Positions 1 to 8,668 are shown, counted from the first letter of the stretch. The stretch: 20,578 bases of DNA from Alphaproteobacteria bacterium UBA1254 (GCA_002308495.1 DBVW01000018.1:35923-56500); one strand, 5' to 3'. Notes: generated from the letters alone by a model not told the origin. Made by a program: numbers and translations.

Positions 1-2
1 GG

Positions 3-20
3 TCATGTACGTTCATGTAC
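3..20. repeat. Tandem direct repeat TCATGTAC, 10-bp period
   Basis: The 8-mer TCATGTAC occurs at 3-10 and again at 13-20, one helical turn apart. On the minus strand an ATG at 16 is preceded by GGGAG (rc of 22-26) at 5 bases, so this could be the start of a divergent gene running off the left edge, with only five codons visible. Nothing else in 1-215 reads convincingly as a gene. Confidence 0.35.
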
Positions 21-215
21 ACTCCCTTCGCATTCTGAAAGGTGTCTTATTATTTGGCTCATTCTTCGAGCTTTTTATGCACTTGAGTGTTTCTTGTTAT
101 CTGCACCCGCTTTAAAGTGATTTTTAGGTTATGAAAAAAGAGTTTAAATTGTGCTTGATAATTAGAGCAAAATGTATCATATTCATTTCAAGTTTATTTT
201 AATTCGGGTTTTAAA

Positions 216-962
216 ATGAAAAAAGAAAAAAAGAAAGAAAGTTTGTTTGATACGATAAAAACAATTATTTATGCGGTATTGATTGCGCTTTTAATCAGAA
301 GTTTGTATTTCGAGCCGTTTCGAATTCCGTCAGGGTCGATGTATCCGACATTGGAAGTCGGTGATTATTTGTTTGTTTCAAAATATACATACGGTTATTC
401 GAGACATTCTTTTCCGTTCAGTCTTGCGCCGATTAAAGGGCGGATTTGGAAGTCGGCCCCGAAACGCGGCGATATTGTTGTTTTTAAATATCCGAAAGAT
501 AACCGCACCGACTTTATTAAGCGCATTATCGGGCTGCCCGGCGATACCATTCAGGTCAGCCGCGGCAGGCTTTATCTTAATGACAAACTTGTTGAAAGAG
601 AATTTACGGGCGAATATGTTTTAAGCGAATATGTTGTTCGTCCGGAAACGTATCAGGAATATGTTGAAACATTGCCCGAGGGGATGAAACATCGCATTTT
701 AGAAATGTCAGATTATGAAAACAAAGTTGATAACACACCGAAACTGACCGTGCCGGAAGGGCATTATTTTGTGATGGGCGATAACCGAGACCGTTCGGAT
801 GACAGCCGTGTTCATGTCGGTTTTGTGCCGGAAGAAAATTTGGTCGGTAAGGCACGCTTTTTGTTCTTTTCACACAGCGATAAAGGCAAATGGTATAAGC
901 CTTGGACATGGCCGAGAGCCATTCGTTGGCATAAACTTTTTAAGGGGCTCTATAATGGCTGA
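216..962 (+). CDS. lepB: Signal peptidase I
   Basis: Type I signal peptidase, the membrane serine protease that removes signal peptides from exported proteins, acting on the periplasmic face of the inner membrane. The 248-residue product has a lysine-rich cytoplasmic N-terminus and one membrane segment at about 16-31. The catalytic serine motif PSGSM follows (Ser41). The general-base lysine is in KRIIGLPGD (Lys102), and the C-terminal box GDNRDRSDDSR spans 188-198. Length and motif order are normal for a proteobacterial LepB with a single anchor. It heads an operon with rnc and era; its TGA overlaps the rnc start by 8 bases. The pdxJ-acpS pair that often precedes it in alphaproteobacteria is not in the 215 bases upstream. 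A weak TTGATA at 155-160 with TCATAT at 177-182 may be its promoter. Confidence 0.97.
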   Translation: MKKEKKKESLFDTIKTIIYAVLIALLIRSLYFEPFRIPSGSMYPTLEVGDYLFVSKYTYGYSRHSFPFSLAPIKGRIWKSAPKRGDIVVFKYPKDNRTDFIKRIIGLPGDTIQVSRGRLYLNDKLVEREFTGEYVLSEYVVRPETYQEYVETLPEGMKHRILEMSDYENKVDNTPKLTVPEGHYFVMGDNRDRSDDSRVHVGFVPEENLVGKARFLFFSHSDKGKWYKPWTWPRAIRWHKLFKGLYNG

Positions 963-1617
963 TTTAGAGGCTCGTTTAGGATATCGATTTAAAAATGAAG
1001 CCCTTTTAAAACAGGCTTTAACGCATAGCAGTATTACGGGCAGTGTGAAAAAAAATTATGAACGCTTAGAGTTTTTGGGCGATCGTGTTTTGGGCGTTTC
1101 AATGGCTCATCTGCTTTATTTTATGTTTGAAAACGAGCCGGAAGGTGCTTTATCTCCACGCTTTGTTAAGCTTGTTCGTAAAGAAACGGTTGCCGCAGTT
1201 GCAAGAGATCTTCAACTCAATAATTATATCAGGGCTAATCCCGCTTCGCTTTCGGATAACGAAAATGTTTTGTGTGATGTGATGGAAGCGGTTATCGGCG
1301 CAATTTGTTTAGATTCTGATTTTATGACCGCGATTGCGTTTGTGGACAGACATTTTAAGAAATATATTCAGCAAAGCGCATCGCCGGAGCGTGATAACAA
1401 AACCGTTTTACAGGAATTTGCTCATCGAATTAAGGCAGGAACGCCCGTATATCAAATTTTGAAAAAAGAAGGCACGGAACACGAGCCGCTGTTTTATATT
1501 GAAGTTTCGGTCGAAGGGCAGGGAACAGCAGTCGGTTTGGGAAAAAACAAAAAGATTGCCGAGCAGGCGGCTGCCGCAGAGCTTTTGAAAATTTTGGAAA
1601 CAAAGGATGGAAAATAA
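955..1617 (+). CDS. rnc: Ribonuclease III
   Basis: Double-strand-specific endoribonuclease that processes rRNA precursors and cleaves structured mRNAs. From the ATG at 955 the product is 220 residues, normal for the family. The signature ERLEFLGDR lies at 36-44 (Glu39, Asp43), and the second metal-binding pair is in DVMEAVIGA (Asp108, Glu111). A double-stranded RNA-binding domain covers about 152-216, ending in the typical KKIAEQAAAAELL helix. The frame is open further upstream, but ATG 955 is preferred because the protein then begins MADLEARLGY as in homologues and AAGGGG lies just upstream. The gene overlaps lepB by 8 bases and era by 11, so all three are probably translationally coupled. 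Confidence 0.97.
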   Translation: MADLEARLGYRFKNEALLKQALTHSSITGSVKKNYERLEFLGDRVLGVSMAHLLYFMFENEPEGALSPRFVKLVRKETVAAVARDLQLNNYIRANPASLSDNENVLCDVMEAVIGAICLDSDFMTAIAFVDRHFKKYIQQSASPERDNKTVLQEFAHRIKAGTPVYQILKKEGTEHEPLFYIEVSVEGQGTAVGLGKNKKIAEQAAAAELLKILETKDGK

Positions 1618-2512
1618 GGTCGAAACACGCGCAGGTTTTGTGAGTTTAATTGGTGCGCCGAATGCCGGAAAATCGACCATCACAAATCATTTTGCGAGTT
1701 CGAAGGTTTCAATCGTTTCGCCGAAAGCGCAGACGACACGTGCCGTTATTAAAGGAATAGGCATTTTTGAAAATACGCAGATTGTGTTTTTAGATACGCC
1801 CGGCATATTTAACCCGAAGCGCAGGCTTGACAGAGCAATGGTCAGCGCGGCATGGAACGGGGTGAAAGATGCCGACATTGTAGCGTTGGTTGTTGATGCT
1901 AAGCGGGGTTTTGATGATGAAACAGCGGCTATTGTTGAAAAGTTACGTGAAGAAAAACTTGAGACACTTTTGGTTTTAAACAAAACAGATTTGGTAAAAA
2001 AAGAAAAGCTTCTTTCTTTGAGCGCCGAAATGAATGCAAAATACGCTTTCAAAGAAACATTTATGGTTTCGGCCCAAACAGGTGAGGGGCTTGATGATTT
2101 TTATCATTATTTGGCCGAAAATTTGCCCGTTTCGCCGTGGTTTTATCCTGAAGAACAGATGTCTGATATGCCGCTTAAATTATTGGCGGCGGAAGTTGTG
2201 CGCGAAAAGCTTTTCTTATATTTGCATGATGAATTGCCTTATGCTTTAACGGTTGAGCCTGAACTGTGGGAACGCCGTGAAGACGGCTCGGTCAGAGCCG
2301 AAATGACAATTTATGTTGAGCGCGACAATCAAAAGGTCATTGTTTTGGGAAAATCCGGACAGATGATTAAAAAAATCGGTATGGCGGCGCGCAAAGAGCT
2401 GGAAGAAATGTTAGAGGAAAGAATACATCTTTTCTTATTTGTAAAGGTTAGAGAGAACTGGGGTAATGATCCGGCGCGCTACGAGCCGTGGGGCTTGAAT
2501 TATAGGGCTTGA
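1607..2512 (+). CDS. era: GTPase Era
   Basis: Ribosome-associated GTPase needed for 30S maturation; binds the 3' end of 16S rRNA. The 301 residues hold a complete G domain: G1 GAPNAGKST (17-25), G2 around TTRA (43-46), G3 DTPG (63-66), G4 NKTD (125-128) and G5 SAQTGEG (155-161). A C-terminal KH domain at about 205-290 includes VLGKSGQMIKKIG. The ATG lies inside the end of rnc (11-base overlap) with only a poor ribosome-binding site, so translation is probably coupled to rnc. In many alphaproteobacteria recO follows era; here a small membrane protein follows instead after 74 bases with its own likely promoter. Confidence 0.98.
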   Translation: MENKVETRAGFVSLIGAPNAGKSTITNHFASSKVSIVSPKAQTTRAVIKGIGIFENTQIVFLDTPGIFNPKRRLDRAMVSAAWNGVKDADIVALVVDAKRGFDDETAAIVEKLREEKLETLLVLNKTDLVKKEKLLSLSAEMNAKYAFKETFMVSAQTGEGLDDFYHYLAENLPVSPWFYPEEQMSDMPLKLLAAEVVREKLFLYLHDELPYALTVEPELWERREDGSVRAEMTIYVERDNQKVIVLGKSGQMIKKIGMAARKELEEMLEERIHLFLFVKVRENWGNDPARYEPWGLNYRA

Positions 2513-2531
2513 AAAAGATTAATCTTTAGCG

Positions 2532-2559
2532 TTGAAAAATTAAAAAGTGATTATATATC
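2532..2559 (+). promoter_or_regulatory. Likely sigma70 promoter of the small membrane protein
   Basis: TTGAAA at 2532-2537 and TATATC at 2554-2559 are separated by 16 bases, 27 bases before the ATG at 2587. This suggests the membrane-protein gene is transcribed separately from era, although read-through is possible as no terminator is visible after era. Confidence 0.45.
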
Positions 2560-2586
2560 CTTTGATAAATGTAGCGGGGATATGAT

Positions 2587-2901
2587 ATGGAGATTTTTTT
2601 ATTTATTGCGCTTGTGTTTATTTATGTTTTAACGGCTTTTTCCGTACCTGATTTGGTGTTAAAGCGGATGTGGCTTTTGAGTTTTATAAGTGCTTTCGGT
2701 CTAACCGCCGTTTCTATTCTTTTTATTCATAACGGGCGGCAAACGGTTTTGATGCAGGAAAATGAGATGAATTGGTATTATTTTTTGTATTTATTCGGCT
2801 CAATATCCGTTATTTTAGGCGTCATCAATTTATGGATTTATCGAAAAAGCTTTTTGCGCCTTTTTTCAAGCAGCGATTTAAATGAAGAAGATGAGGGATA
2901 A
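2587..2901 (+). CDS. Small membrane protein with three predicted helices, function unknown
   Basis: A 104-residue hydrophobic protein that I do not recognise. Membrane segments are apparent at about 3-21, 28-47 and 63-84, with a basic loop after the third (RKSF) and an acidic tail ending NEEDEG. The start is supported by GGGGA at 2576-2580, six bases before the ATG. The absence of a cleavable signal and the charge distribution suggest an integral inner-membrane protein; no cysteines or catalytic motifs stand out. Its last 64 bases overlap the 3' end of the thiol protein encoded on the other strand, so the two C-termini are encoded antisense to each other. Partnership with that membrane protein is only a thought from position. 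Confidence 0.75.
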   Translation: MEIFLFIALVFIYVLTAFSVPDLVLKRMWLLSFISAFGLTAVSILFIHNGRQTVLMQENEMNWYYFLYLFGSISVILGVINLWIYRKSFLRLFSSSDLNEEDEG

Positions 2902-5543
2902 AGACCGAAATTTTCAAGTGTGTCGCTCAAATCAAACGGCGTTATGAGTTTGGGTAAAACGACGCCTTGCGGTGCCTGCGGGGTATATAAAACGTATAAA
3001 GGTAACTGTAAGCGTTTATATTTTTTGAGATATGACTTTGTTTGGTTACTCGGTTGATCTTCTAAAACGGAAATATATTTGATTTTGTAATTTTGTTGAA
3101 GTGCTTCAATGTTTGAAGGAACAAACGTTGCAATATGATTATATTTGCACAAGAAACAAGAAGGCATTTCAAAGGTCAGTAAAATATTTTCACCGTTTGA
3201 TGCTTTTTGCTCTATGTCGGACAAATCCGGGACATTTTGCCATGTTTTTTTTGTGCTGACTTTGTTTAGCGCTGAAGTCAGAAGTAACGCGGAACCGAAA
3301 AACACAACAAACAGTATTTTTTGAGTGATTGAAATATAGTTTTTCGGGAGCTGTGTTTTATATAAAGCTTCCCAAAAATAAAGCAGATATTTTAAGACAA
3401 ATAACCCTGAAAGCAGAACAAGTGTGATTTTAGGTAAAGACAGAGGTGTTACCAAAAAAGAGATTCTTGAAGCAATCATTAACCACGCAACGACTGTTAA
3501 TGCTAATGAAAAGAGTCGATAAACGTTAATAACCTTTTCATTGATGTTCTTGCTTTTACAGATTAAGCCGATGACAGTGGGTAAGAAAAGTCCGAGTGTT
3601 AAAAAGGCAAAAGCCGCAAGTGTTTCAAAAACAGATAATGTTTGAATGCCAAGCAAAGCTTTTTCTGTTAAAACAAGGTTTGTGAAAGGGAGCAAGACGG
3701 CAATTTGCAAAGCATCTAAAACGCCTGAAACAACAGGTGATTTTCTGTCTTTCGGATATTTAAAATGAAAGGTTAGGAATCGCACATTCAAAATTACAAA
3801 AACGGCGAACAAACAAAAGAGATGATTGATTGGCGAAAAATATAATAACTCCGGATTTGAAAAGAATTTGAATCCAACCCATAAACTTAAGGCAAGCAGG
3901 ATAGCTAATTTTGTTCCGGCATAATTCAAACAGGCGTTGTTTTGTACTTTTGAAAAAGACGGCAATGCGATTAAAGCAAAGCCGAACGGGGTGATGTAAA
4001 AAAAGAGACCAATCATAAAAAACAACAAGTATATAGCCGAAAGATTGTGTTGCTCATCAGAAAAAGAAACGTCTTGAGGCACAATGGTTTGTCTCAAAGT
4101 GGCATAATTGTTAAGGCGAAATGTTAATGTCAGCGGTTTTTTCAAAAAGTCGGACGAATTTTCAATGGCCGTGGTTTTAATGTATGTATTTTTATTCGCA
4201 CTGATAATTTGAGGTGCGCTGAAAACTGTTCCTTGTTCGTTTTCGAGAAAAAGAGCTATGTTTTTAGGCGTTGCCTTCGTTTTGAATTCAAAATTAATTG
4301 TGTCTTTGTCTTTTGTTTCCGGGTTTTCGGTCAATGAGATGTTTTCAAGTTTGACATATTTGTTTTTTTCCTGAGGAATGTTGTATAAGCTTTGATGGAT
4401 AAAGTTGCTCATTGAAGATGATGTTGCAGAATCCGATAACTCGGAGGCTATGCTGAGAGAAGGCGTCAGAGTTTGCATCTCGCATTCAAGTTCGGAATCG
4501 CAATTTTGGAACGAAATTTCGGCATCAAAAGAAATCGGTTTGTTCGGATCGATGAGCTTTAGCTTAATCGGAAATGCAAAATTTCCGCGATAAGCCCCTA
4601 ACATTTGCCGATGAATGACTTGGACGGGAAGGGGATAAAACACTTCATAAGATTCGATGTTTTCGGCATTTTTCAGATGAATGACAGGCTTTTGATGTTG
4701 TGCGTCTAAATTAGTTGCTAAGATGATTCTGTGATTGGGAATATCTAAGTGCAAAGCTGCTATTATTTCTTTGGTGTTTGAAATTCGAGCCGTATCGGAA
4801 ATAAGGCGTGCTTTGATTGAGGCTTGTTCAACCCATTTGCCGATACCCGCGTTGCCGACAAACGGAGACGGAAGCGTAACCCCATAAGCAGGTATTTTTG
4901 AAAATTCGATTTTAGACAGCATTTGTTTGAATTTTTCCATATCTGTTGAACGGGGGTCTTGGCTTGAACGATAAAGCCATTGTTCCATTGCTTCAATTTC
5001 GCGCTTGTTATGGCTATAGCCGATTACTTTTTTAAAGTCGGATATGACGGCGACTTGATTTTCAGGTGTCGGGGTATATTCTCTGTCGCCGATAATGGCG
5101 TATTCGTCATCTTTAACGACAAGCGGCGGATCCTTTGGCGTTAAGGCTTGCTGTTGAACTTCTTTGACTTTTTCTTGTGTCTTTCGATATATGTAGACGG
5201 CTGTACGGATATAATTTGTTGCTTTTTGAAGTTCTTGAGCGGAAAGATCCGGAAAAATAAGAGACACGTCTTCCGAAAAATCAAATTCGAGTTTTTCACC
5301 CGGATAACGCGCATCGAAATAACGCCCCAGAACTAAAAGTTTGCCGAGAGGCGTGCTTTCGGCGTTTTTAAGAATTTCGCGCATTTGGATGGGGTGGGGA
5401 AGATTTGAGCCTGATATAAAGTCGGGACGGATTCTTTCTGGAATATCGCTGTCGTCAGGTTCAAAGACGATTTCTGCCGCAAGCGGGGCAGAGACGTTGA
5501 AACTTAAAAACAAAAATACTATATAAGAAAAGAATGCGCGCAT
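2838..5543 (-). CDS. ScsB/DsbD-like envelope thiol-disulfide protein lacking the membrane cysteines
   Basis: A 901-residue protein: signal peptide (1-23), a long N-terminal extension (about 24-270), an immunoglobulin-like DsbD-alpha/ScsB domain (about 220-490) with the cysteine pair Cys348 and Cys354, a polytopic CcdA-like region of about eight helices (501-760), and a C-terminal thioredoxin-like domain with the motif CFLC (796-799) followed by LPLYVLYTP and VVLPKLITP, typical of ScsB tails. DsbD family members pass electrons from cytoplasmic thioredoxin through two membrane cysteines, one in a PCVLP-type and one in a PCTAP/PCSAP-type motif. Here the matching stretches read TPFGFALIALP (518-528) and VLLPFTNLVL (616-625), with no cysteine. 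The only cysteines in or near the membrane region (538, 577, 662) are elsewhere. The ribosome-binding site is weak. It is divergent from yqgE. The family call is firm; a working electron relay is doubtful. Confidence 0.8.
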   Translation of the reverse strand: MRAFFSYIVFLFLSFNVSAPLAAEIVFEPDDSDIPERIRPDFISGSNLPHPIQMREILKNAESTPLGKLLVLGRYFDARYPGEKLEFDFSEDVSLIFPDLSAQELQKATNYIRTAVYIYRKTQEKVKEVQQQALTPKDPPLVVKDDEYAIIGDREYTPTPENQVAVISDFKKVIGYSHNKREIEAMEQWLYRSSQDPRSTDMEKFKQMLSKIEFSKIPAYGVTLPSPFVGNAGIGKWVEQASIKARLISDTARISNTKEIIAALHLDIPNHRIILATNLDAQHQKPVIHLKNAENIESYEVFYPLPVQVIHRQMLGAYRGNFAFPIKLKLIDPNKPISFDAEISFQNCDSELECEMQTLTPSLSIASELSDSATSSSMSNFIHQSLYNIPQEKNKYVKLENISLTENPETKDKDTINFEFKTKATPKNIALFLENEQGTVFSAPQIISANKNTYIKTTAIENSSDFLKKPLTLTFRLNNYATLRQTIVPQDVSFSDEQHNLSAIYLLFFMIGLFFYITPFGFALIALPSFSKVQNNACLNYAGTKLAILLALSLWVGFKFFSNPELLYFSPINHLFCLFAVFVILNVRFLTFHFKYPKDRKSPVVSGVLDALQIAVLLPFTNLVLTEKALLGIQTLSVFETLAAFAFLTLGLFLPTVIGLICKSKNINEKVINVYRLFSLALTVVAWLMIASRISFLVTPLSLPKITLVLLSGLFVLKYLLYFWEALYKTQLPKNYISITQKILFVVFFGSALLLTSALNKVSTKKTWQNVPDLSDIEQKASNGENILLTFEMPSCFLCKYNHIATFVPSNIEALQQNYKIKYISVLEDQPSNQTKSYLKKYKRLQLPLYVLYTPQAPQGVVLPKLITPFDLSDTLENFGLYPSSSSFKSLLEKRRKKLFR

Positions 5544-5584
5544 ATGAAATGGTATTTAAAAATGTTTTCTTTTTTTCGAAAATA

Positions 5585-5593
5585 TGATATAAT
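5585..5593 (+). promoter_or_regulatory. Extended -10 promoter element of yqgE
   Basis: TGATATAAT is a perfect extended -10 (TG-n-TATAAT) in the 95-base divergent region between the thiol protein and yqgE. No good -35 is present (TTTTCT at the matching place), as is common for extended -10 promoters. The start would fall about 5600, leaving a 38-base leader. Confidence 0.55.
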
Positions 5594-5638
5594 AACTTTT
5601 GTAATTGAACAAATATAATTTTAGGATATGTACAATAA

Positions 5639-6208
5639 ATGGCTCTTATCGGTGATAAATATTTGACCGGAAAGTTTTTGGTTTCTACCTCGAGAATTGA
5701 CGATGAGTCTTTTCACAAGAGCGTTATTTATGTTTGTTCACATGGCAAAGAAGGCGCCATGGGTTTTGTGATTAATAAAAAGCTGAAAGATTTTTCTTTG
5801 TCTGATTTGGCGGTTCCTCTGGAAGCAGGGCGTTTTGAAAATTTGGAACAAATGTTTTTATATCAGGGCGGGCCTTTGGAAAAAATCAGAGGATTTGTGC
5901 TTCATAGTGCCGAATATGTGAGACCCGGCACTTTTCAGGTTGATGATCAGGTTGCCGTTTCTTCAAGCTTAGATGTTTTAAAAGATATTGCTTACGGGAT
6001 CGGGCCGCACGAAAATTTGGTGGCACTCGGCTATTGTTCGTGGGAGCCGAAGCAACTTGAGCGCGAATTGCTGAATAACGATTGGCTTGTGGCAGACGCT
6101 TCAAATCAGATTTTGTTTCATACCGAAGATGAGCTTAAATGGGAAAAAGCGATGGATGAAACAAAGGTCGATTTAGATCGGTTTATATACGAAACCGGTC
6201 ACGCTTAA
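5639..6208 (+). CDS. yqgE: YqgE/AlgH family protein (UPF0301, DUF179)
   Basis: A 189-residue cytoplasmic protein of the UPF0301 family, whose biochemical role is not settled. The opening GKFLVSTSRIDDESFHKSVI, then HGKEGAMGFVIN, the YQGGPL segment and the GYCSWEPKQLERE segment are characteristic, and the length is typical. The ribosome-binding site is poor: AGGA at 5623-5626 is 12 bases before the ATG. The ATG at 5628 is out of frame, so ATG 5639 is kept. It is divergent from the ScsB/DsbD-like gene; I recall that pairing from other alphaproteobacteria, but this is memory rather than a search. No terminator is visible after the stop codon. Confidence 0.93.
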   Translation: MALIGDKYLTGKFLVSTSRIDDESFHKSVIYVCSHGKEGAMGFVINKKLKDFSLSDLAVPLEAGRFENLEQMFLYQGGPLEKIRGFVLHSAEYVRPGTFQVDDQVAVSSSLDVLKDIAYGIGPHENLVALGYCSWEPKQLERELLNNDWLVADASNQILFHTEDELKWEKAMDETKVDLDRFIYETGHA

Positions 6209-6328
6209 AGATTCCGTCTAATTTAATTTTCAAGATCAGATTTTCTTCAAAAAAATATTGATAAAAAAATATGTATGATAGGATGATTCCAAAGTGTGTG
6301 ATTATGTTTATTTTTTAAAATTATAATT

Positions 6329-6670
6329 ATGGAAAGGCTCGAAAAGCTTGAACGAGTTAGAAGTCTGGCACGGGAAGTGCGGGCTTCCGGTTACTTTGAT
6401 CCCCTTATGGAGATAAGGGATGTTATGACTGAAAACGGTGTTCCGTTCTGCAAATGTGCCGGTAATGCGCGTTTTGCACTAGAGCTTCTAGAAGAAACAA
6501 AAAAGCCTCTCGAAAGAGAGGCTTGTTTGTTTATAAAGTATGGAAAATTATTTTTCCAAATCTTCGCCTGTTTCTTGATCAACACGTTTGGCAGAAAGTT
6601 TCCATTTGCCGCGGTTGTCAACACCCAAGCATTTAACCCAAATTTGATCGCCTTCTTTGTAGAAGTCTGA
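6329..6670 (+). CDS. Doubtful ORF running into the 3' end of pnp
   Basis: An open frame of 113 codons. The first 58 or so (MERLEKLERVRSLAREVRAS and onward, including FCKCAGNARFALELLEE) look like a real protein: amphipathic, with codons similar to the neighbours. The frame then passes through the pnp terminator stem at 6505-6522 and on into the antisense of pnp, where its composition turns shadow-like. There is no ribosome-binding site before the ATG. It could be a small gene extended by chance to a distant stop, a remnant, or spurious. I do not recognise the sequence. Apart from this frame and the terminator, the 339 bases between yqgE and pnp hold only AT-rich sequence. Confidence 0.3.
   Translation: MERLEKLERVRSLAREVRASGYFDPLMEIRDVMTENGVPFCKCAGNARFALELLEETKKPLEREACLFIKYGKLFFQIFACFLINTFGRKFPFAAVVNTQAFNPNLIAFFVEV
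6499..6522 (-). terminator. Intrinsic terminator of pnp
   Basis: GCCTCTC and GAGAGGC form a perfect 7-bp stem with a GAAA/TTTC loop (6505-6522), followed on the minus strand by six T (6499-6504). It lies 25 bases beyond the pnp stop codon and closes the truB-rpsO-pnp unit. Confidence 0.9.
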
Positions 6671-8668
6671 AACAGAAGCAATGCGTTCATTCTTAACTTC
6701 CGAAATATGAACCAAACCTTCTGTTGAGCCGACAAAGCGAACGAATGCGCCAAAGTCCATGATTTTGACGATTGTTCCGTGATAAATCACACCTTCTTCA
6801 GGTTCGGCAACAATATCCATAATGATGTTTAAGGCTGCTTCGCCGTCTTTGGTGTTGACAGAGGCAATGCGGACAATACCGTCATCGGTGATGTCGATTT
6901 TTGTGTTTGTCTTTTCGATGATTTCACGGATGACTTTGCCGCCGGTGCCGATAACCTCACGGATTTTATCTGTCGGGATCTTTAAGGTAATGATACGCGG
7001 TGCGAGTTCAGAGACCTTCGGGCGAGGTGCGTCAATTGCTTTTGCCATTTCGCCCAAGATATGAATACGACCTTCATGAGCCTGTGCAAGAGCGTTTTTC
7101 ATAATCTCTTTGGTGATGGATGTGATTTTAATATCCATTTGCAAAGCGGTTACGCCGTCTTTTGTACCGGCAACCTTAAAGTCCATATCGCCAAGGTGGT
7201 CTTCATCACCCAAAATATCGGTTAAGATGGCAATACGCCCGTCATCTTCCTTAATCAAGCCCATGGCAATACCGGCAACGGGCTTTTTCATCGGAACGCC
7301 GGCAGCTTCTAAAGACAATGTTGTGCCGCAAACAGTTGCCATTGATGATGAACCGTTTGATTCCATAATATCGGAAACAACGCGGATTGAGTAAGGAAAT
7401 GCTTCTTTATCTGTCGGAAGCATCGGATGAATGGCACGCCATGCCAATTTTCCATGACCGATTTCACGACGACCCGGTGTTCCTAATCTGCCGCATTCAC
7501 CGACAGAGAAGGGCGGGAAGTTGTAATAAAGCATAAAGTCTTGGCGATATTCTGCCATTAAGCCGTCAACAACCTGAGCATCATCATCCGTGCCGAGCGT
7601 TGTGACAACCAAAGCTTGTGTTTCACCGCGTGTAAACAGGGCAGAGCCGTGTGTCATCGGCAAAACATCAACCTGACATTCAATCGGGCGGACTGTTTTT
7701 GTATCGCGACCGTCAATACGCTTTCCGGTTGATAAAACCTTTTCACGCATTGTTTTGTGCATCATATGTTCAATGGCTTCGGGAGCGTATTTAACTTCTA
7801 ATTCGTTTTCAGGGTCAACGGAGGCTTTGAATTTTTCGCCGAGTTCGCTTAATGTGTCTAAGCGTTCTTGTTTGTTGACAATGTTGAAAGCGTTTTCATA
7901 GTCTGCTTTGTATTCTTTTTCAATACGTTCGCATAAAGCATCATATTCCGCCGGAAATACGGGTTCTTCCCAAGCCGGTTTGCCGGCTTCTTTCTTTAAC
8001 TCGTTAATTAAGTTAATCACAGGTTGGAAGCTTTCAAAACCAAACATCACAGCACCGAGCATAACTTCTTCGGAAAGCTCGTTTGCTTCGGATTCAACCA
8101 TTAAAACACCCTCTGAGGTGCCTGCAACGGCAAGCTCTAATTCAGATGTTTTTTGTTCGGAAATTGTCGGGTTGAGCAAATATTCACCGTTTTTGTATCC
8201 GATTTTGGCTGCGCCGATCGGTCCCATGAACGGAATACCCGAAACGGCGAGTGCTGCAGAAGCTGCAATCATCGAAACAACATCGGAATCATTTTTTTGA
8301 TCATGAGAAACGGTTGTGCAAACGATTTGAACTTCGTTTTTGAAAGCATCAGGAAACAGCGGGCGAAGCGGTCTGTCAATTAAGCGAGAAATTAAAATTT
8401 CGCGCTCTGACGGCTTGCCTTCGCGTTTCATAAAACCACCGGGGATTTTACCGGTAGCATAATATTTTTCCTGATAATTAACGGTTAAAGGGAAAAAATC
8501 CTGATCAGCGTTTACTTCTTTGGCTGCGCAGACCGTTGCAACGACAACAGTTTTTCCATAAGTTGCGACAACAGCCCCTGTGGCTTGTCTGGCAATTTTG
8601 CCTGTTTCTAAAACCAGTTTTCTGCCGCCCCATTCGAGTTCTTTGCGGCAAACATTAAAATCGATCAT
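6548..8668 (-). CDS. pnp: Polyribonucleotide nucleotidyltransferase (PNPase)
   Basis: Phosphorolytic 3'-5' exoribonuclease, the trimeric core enzyme of RNA decay. The 706 residues show the full architecture: first RNase PH-like domain (about 1-230), helical linker, second RNase PH-like domain (about 310-545) with the aspartate cluster DILGDEDHLGD (484-494), KH domain with IGTGGKVIREI (573-583), and S1 domain (626-695) with IVKIMDFGAFVRF and GLVHIS. It follows rpsO, the usual order, after a 105-base gap containing two hairpins, one a perfect palindrome. In E. coli, pnp is controlled through an RNase III-cleaved leader hairpin and PNPase itself; a similar arrangement here is inference. Confidence 0.98.
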   Translation of the reverse strand: MIDFNVCRKELEWGGRKLVLETGKIARQATGAVVATYGKTVVVATVCAAKEVNADQDFFPLTVNYQEKYYATGKIPGGFMKREGKPSEREILISRLIDRPLRPLFPDAFKNEVQIVCTTVSHDQKNDSDVVSMIAASAALAVSGIPFMGPIGAAKIGYKNGEYLLNPTISEQKTSELELAVAGTSEGVLMVESEANELSEEVMLGAVMFGFESFQPVINLINELKKEAGKPAWEEPVFPAEYDALCERIEKEYKADYENAFNIVNKQERLDTLSELGEKFKASVDPENELEVKYAPEAIEHMMHKTMREKVLSTGKRIDGRDTKTVRPIECQVDVLPMTHGSALFTRGETQALVVTTLGTDDDAQVVDGLMAEYRQDFMLYYNFPPFSVGECGRLGTPGRREIGHGKLAWRAIHPMLPTDKEAFPYSIRVVSDIMESNGSSSMATVCGTTLSLEAAGVPMKKPVAGIAMGLIKEDDGRIAILTDILGDEDHLGDMDFKVAGTKDGVTALQMDIKITSITKEIMKNALAQAHEGRIHILGEMAKAIDAPRPKVSELAPRIITLKIPTDKIREVIGTGGKVIREIIEKTNTKIDITDDGIVRIASVNTKDGEAALNIIMDIVAEPEEGVIYHGTIVKIMDFGAFVRFVGSTEGLVHISEVKNERIASVSDFYKEGDQIWVKCLGVDNRGKWKLSAKRVDQETGEDLEK

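Noticed and set aside
1..120. End of a plus-strand gene before lepB
   Set aside because: Two frames are open to about 115-120, but neither translation looks like acpS, pdxJ or any protein I know, and both are rich in residues atypical of coding sequence.
799..954. N-terminal extension of RNase III inside lepB
   Set aside because: The frame is open by chance within lepB; homologues start at MADLE-like sequence and AAGGGG precedes ATG 955.
7908..8300. 130-codon plus-strand ORF within pnp
   Set aside because: It is the antisense shadow of a fully conserved PNPase gene, has no ribosome-binding site, and its serine-rich product is typical of antisense frames.
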